A stretch of 64,000 nucleotides of DNA, from positions 124,001 to 188,000 of the forward strand of contig JBGTQJ010000012.1 in NCBI GenBank assembly GCA_041941305.1, written 5' to 3'. Below the pieces are notes generated by a model. It had not been told where the DNA came from and did not search any database. It worked only from the letters and a program-made list of their open reading frames with translations. Each line of letters begins with the position of its first letter. The first letter of the stretch is position 1. The translations under genes were made by a program, and so were the position numbers. The DNA is from JANSWP01 sp041941305. Lineage in GTDB: Bacteria; Bacteroidota; Bacteroidia; Chitinophagales; Saprospiraceae. Below are positions 63,563 to 64,000 of this stretch, in pieces.

Positions 63563-64000
63563 TTAGCGTTTTTTAAATTTATTGTTTTTTCGTTTTCGCT
63601 GTTTTCGCCTCCTTGAGGCAGTAGATTGAGTCCGATTAAACAAGGTCTGAATGATTTTATCCCTTGTCTGTTCTTTAGAAAGTTGAGGTAAAGGCATAAC
63701 AGACCTCATTAGTTCTTTGACATTAGCCAATGATAAATCAGGTAAACGTTCAATACCTAATTCTTTATGGACAATTTTTGGCTTGGTAAATTCTTTTCGT
63801 TGACGCAATTTTACTCTTGCCAAAAACATAAGTGCTACTGCACAAATTGCTAAAGAATGCATGTAAGCTGGATACTTACGAGCTTGAAGTTCATCCCATC
63901 CTAACTCACTTTTACAGTCTTGGATGGTTCTTTCTACAAAATATCGCTCTGCTCTTTGCACAGCCATTTCCTGTTTAGAAACTTCGTCTAATTTAGCATT
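63563..64000 (-). mobile_element. IS701-type transposase, C-terminal part (cut by window edge)
   Basis: The frame is open from the right edge and ends at 63563, about 145 residues. RYFVERTIQDCKSELGWDELQARKYPAYMHSL, then AVALMFLARVKL, resembles the last catalytic Glu helix of IS701/DDE-superfamily transposases, followed by a very basic tail (RRRKQRKRKNNKFKKR). The upstream catalytic Asp residues lie beyond the window, so intactness is unknown. No terminal inverted repeat could be fixed in the 56 bp between its stop and the next gene. Confidence 0.7.

Overview
The window looks like chromosomal DNA of a Bacteroidota bacterium, most likely a Saprospiria-type lineage (the class is inference). The DNA is AT-rich. 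Two secreted proteins carry type IX secretion C-terminal sorting domains. There is a TonB receptor with a CarboxypepD_reg-like N-terminus. Several promoters fit the Bacteroidota consensus TTG-N19-TAnnTTTG, best seen at the tRNA gene. Shine-Dalgarno sequences are mostly absent.

Layout. (1) 1-4218, minus strand: leucine operon leuC-leuD-leuB-leuA (leuA runs off the left edge). (2) 4397-15340: an uncharacterised helical protein, a secreted thioredoxin-like protein, ribD, an active/inactive pair of M16 peptidases, hscA, a small secreted protein and an M20 dipeptidase. (3) 16016-18994: a lipoprotein fusing a GH3-like domain, apparently without its catalytic motif, to a serine hydrolase. (4) 18995-20356: a gene-free stretch with a strong terminator, a foldable segment and a three- to four-copy hairpin-plus-tail repeat. 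(5) 20357-28482: a secreted protein, dnaG, a flavin monooxygenase-like protein, an S41 peptidase, a MarR regulator with a probable self-operator, and an NhaC-type antiporter. (6) 28631-37096: two paralogous type IX-secreted FG-GAP proteins followed directly by a rhamnose-type catabolic set (RhaI-type isomerase, FGGY kinase, FMN lactate dehydrogenase). (7) 37137-53555: a formylglycine-generating-enzyme-like lipoprotein, TonB receptor, miaB, a sigma-54 activator, lptE, an M28 peptidase, DinB, tex, nth, gmhA, aroC and mnmA. (8) 53732-58602: a lipoprotein, a methyltransferase-like protein and a Dna2-like nuclease-helicase. (9) 58696-64000: tRNA-Arg(CCT), then an accessory block on the minus strand ending in an IS701-type transposase fragment.

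The most interesting content is the accessory block beside the tRNA. A 933-residue protein (59679-62480) joins a SIR2-like domain, a domain I assign to effector-associated domain 11 (EAD11), a coiled-coil/TPR segment and an OLD/RecF-like ABC ATPase. The next gene (58888-59631) ends in a second copy of the same EAD11-like domain. The two genes are 47 bp apart and share a predicted promoter. I infer a two-component conflict (anti-phage or abortive infection) system in which like-with-like EAD contact joins the SIR2-ABC protein to its partner. A membrane-anchored protein of unknown function (62604-63506) lies just upstream and may or may not belong.

Other points of interest are a family of MITE-like palindromic elements (25772-25872 and 44141-44318, with a lone arm at 44983-45002) whose ends flank lptE, and a perfect 12-bp palindrome between the promoter boxes of the marR gene.
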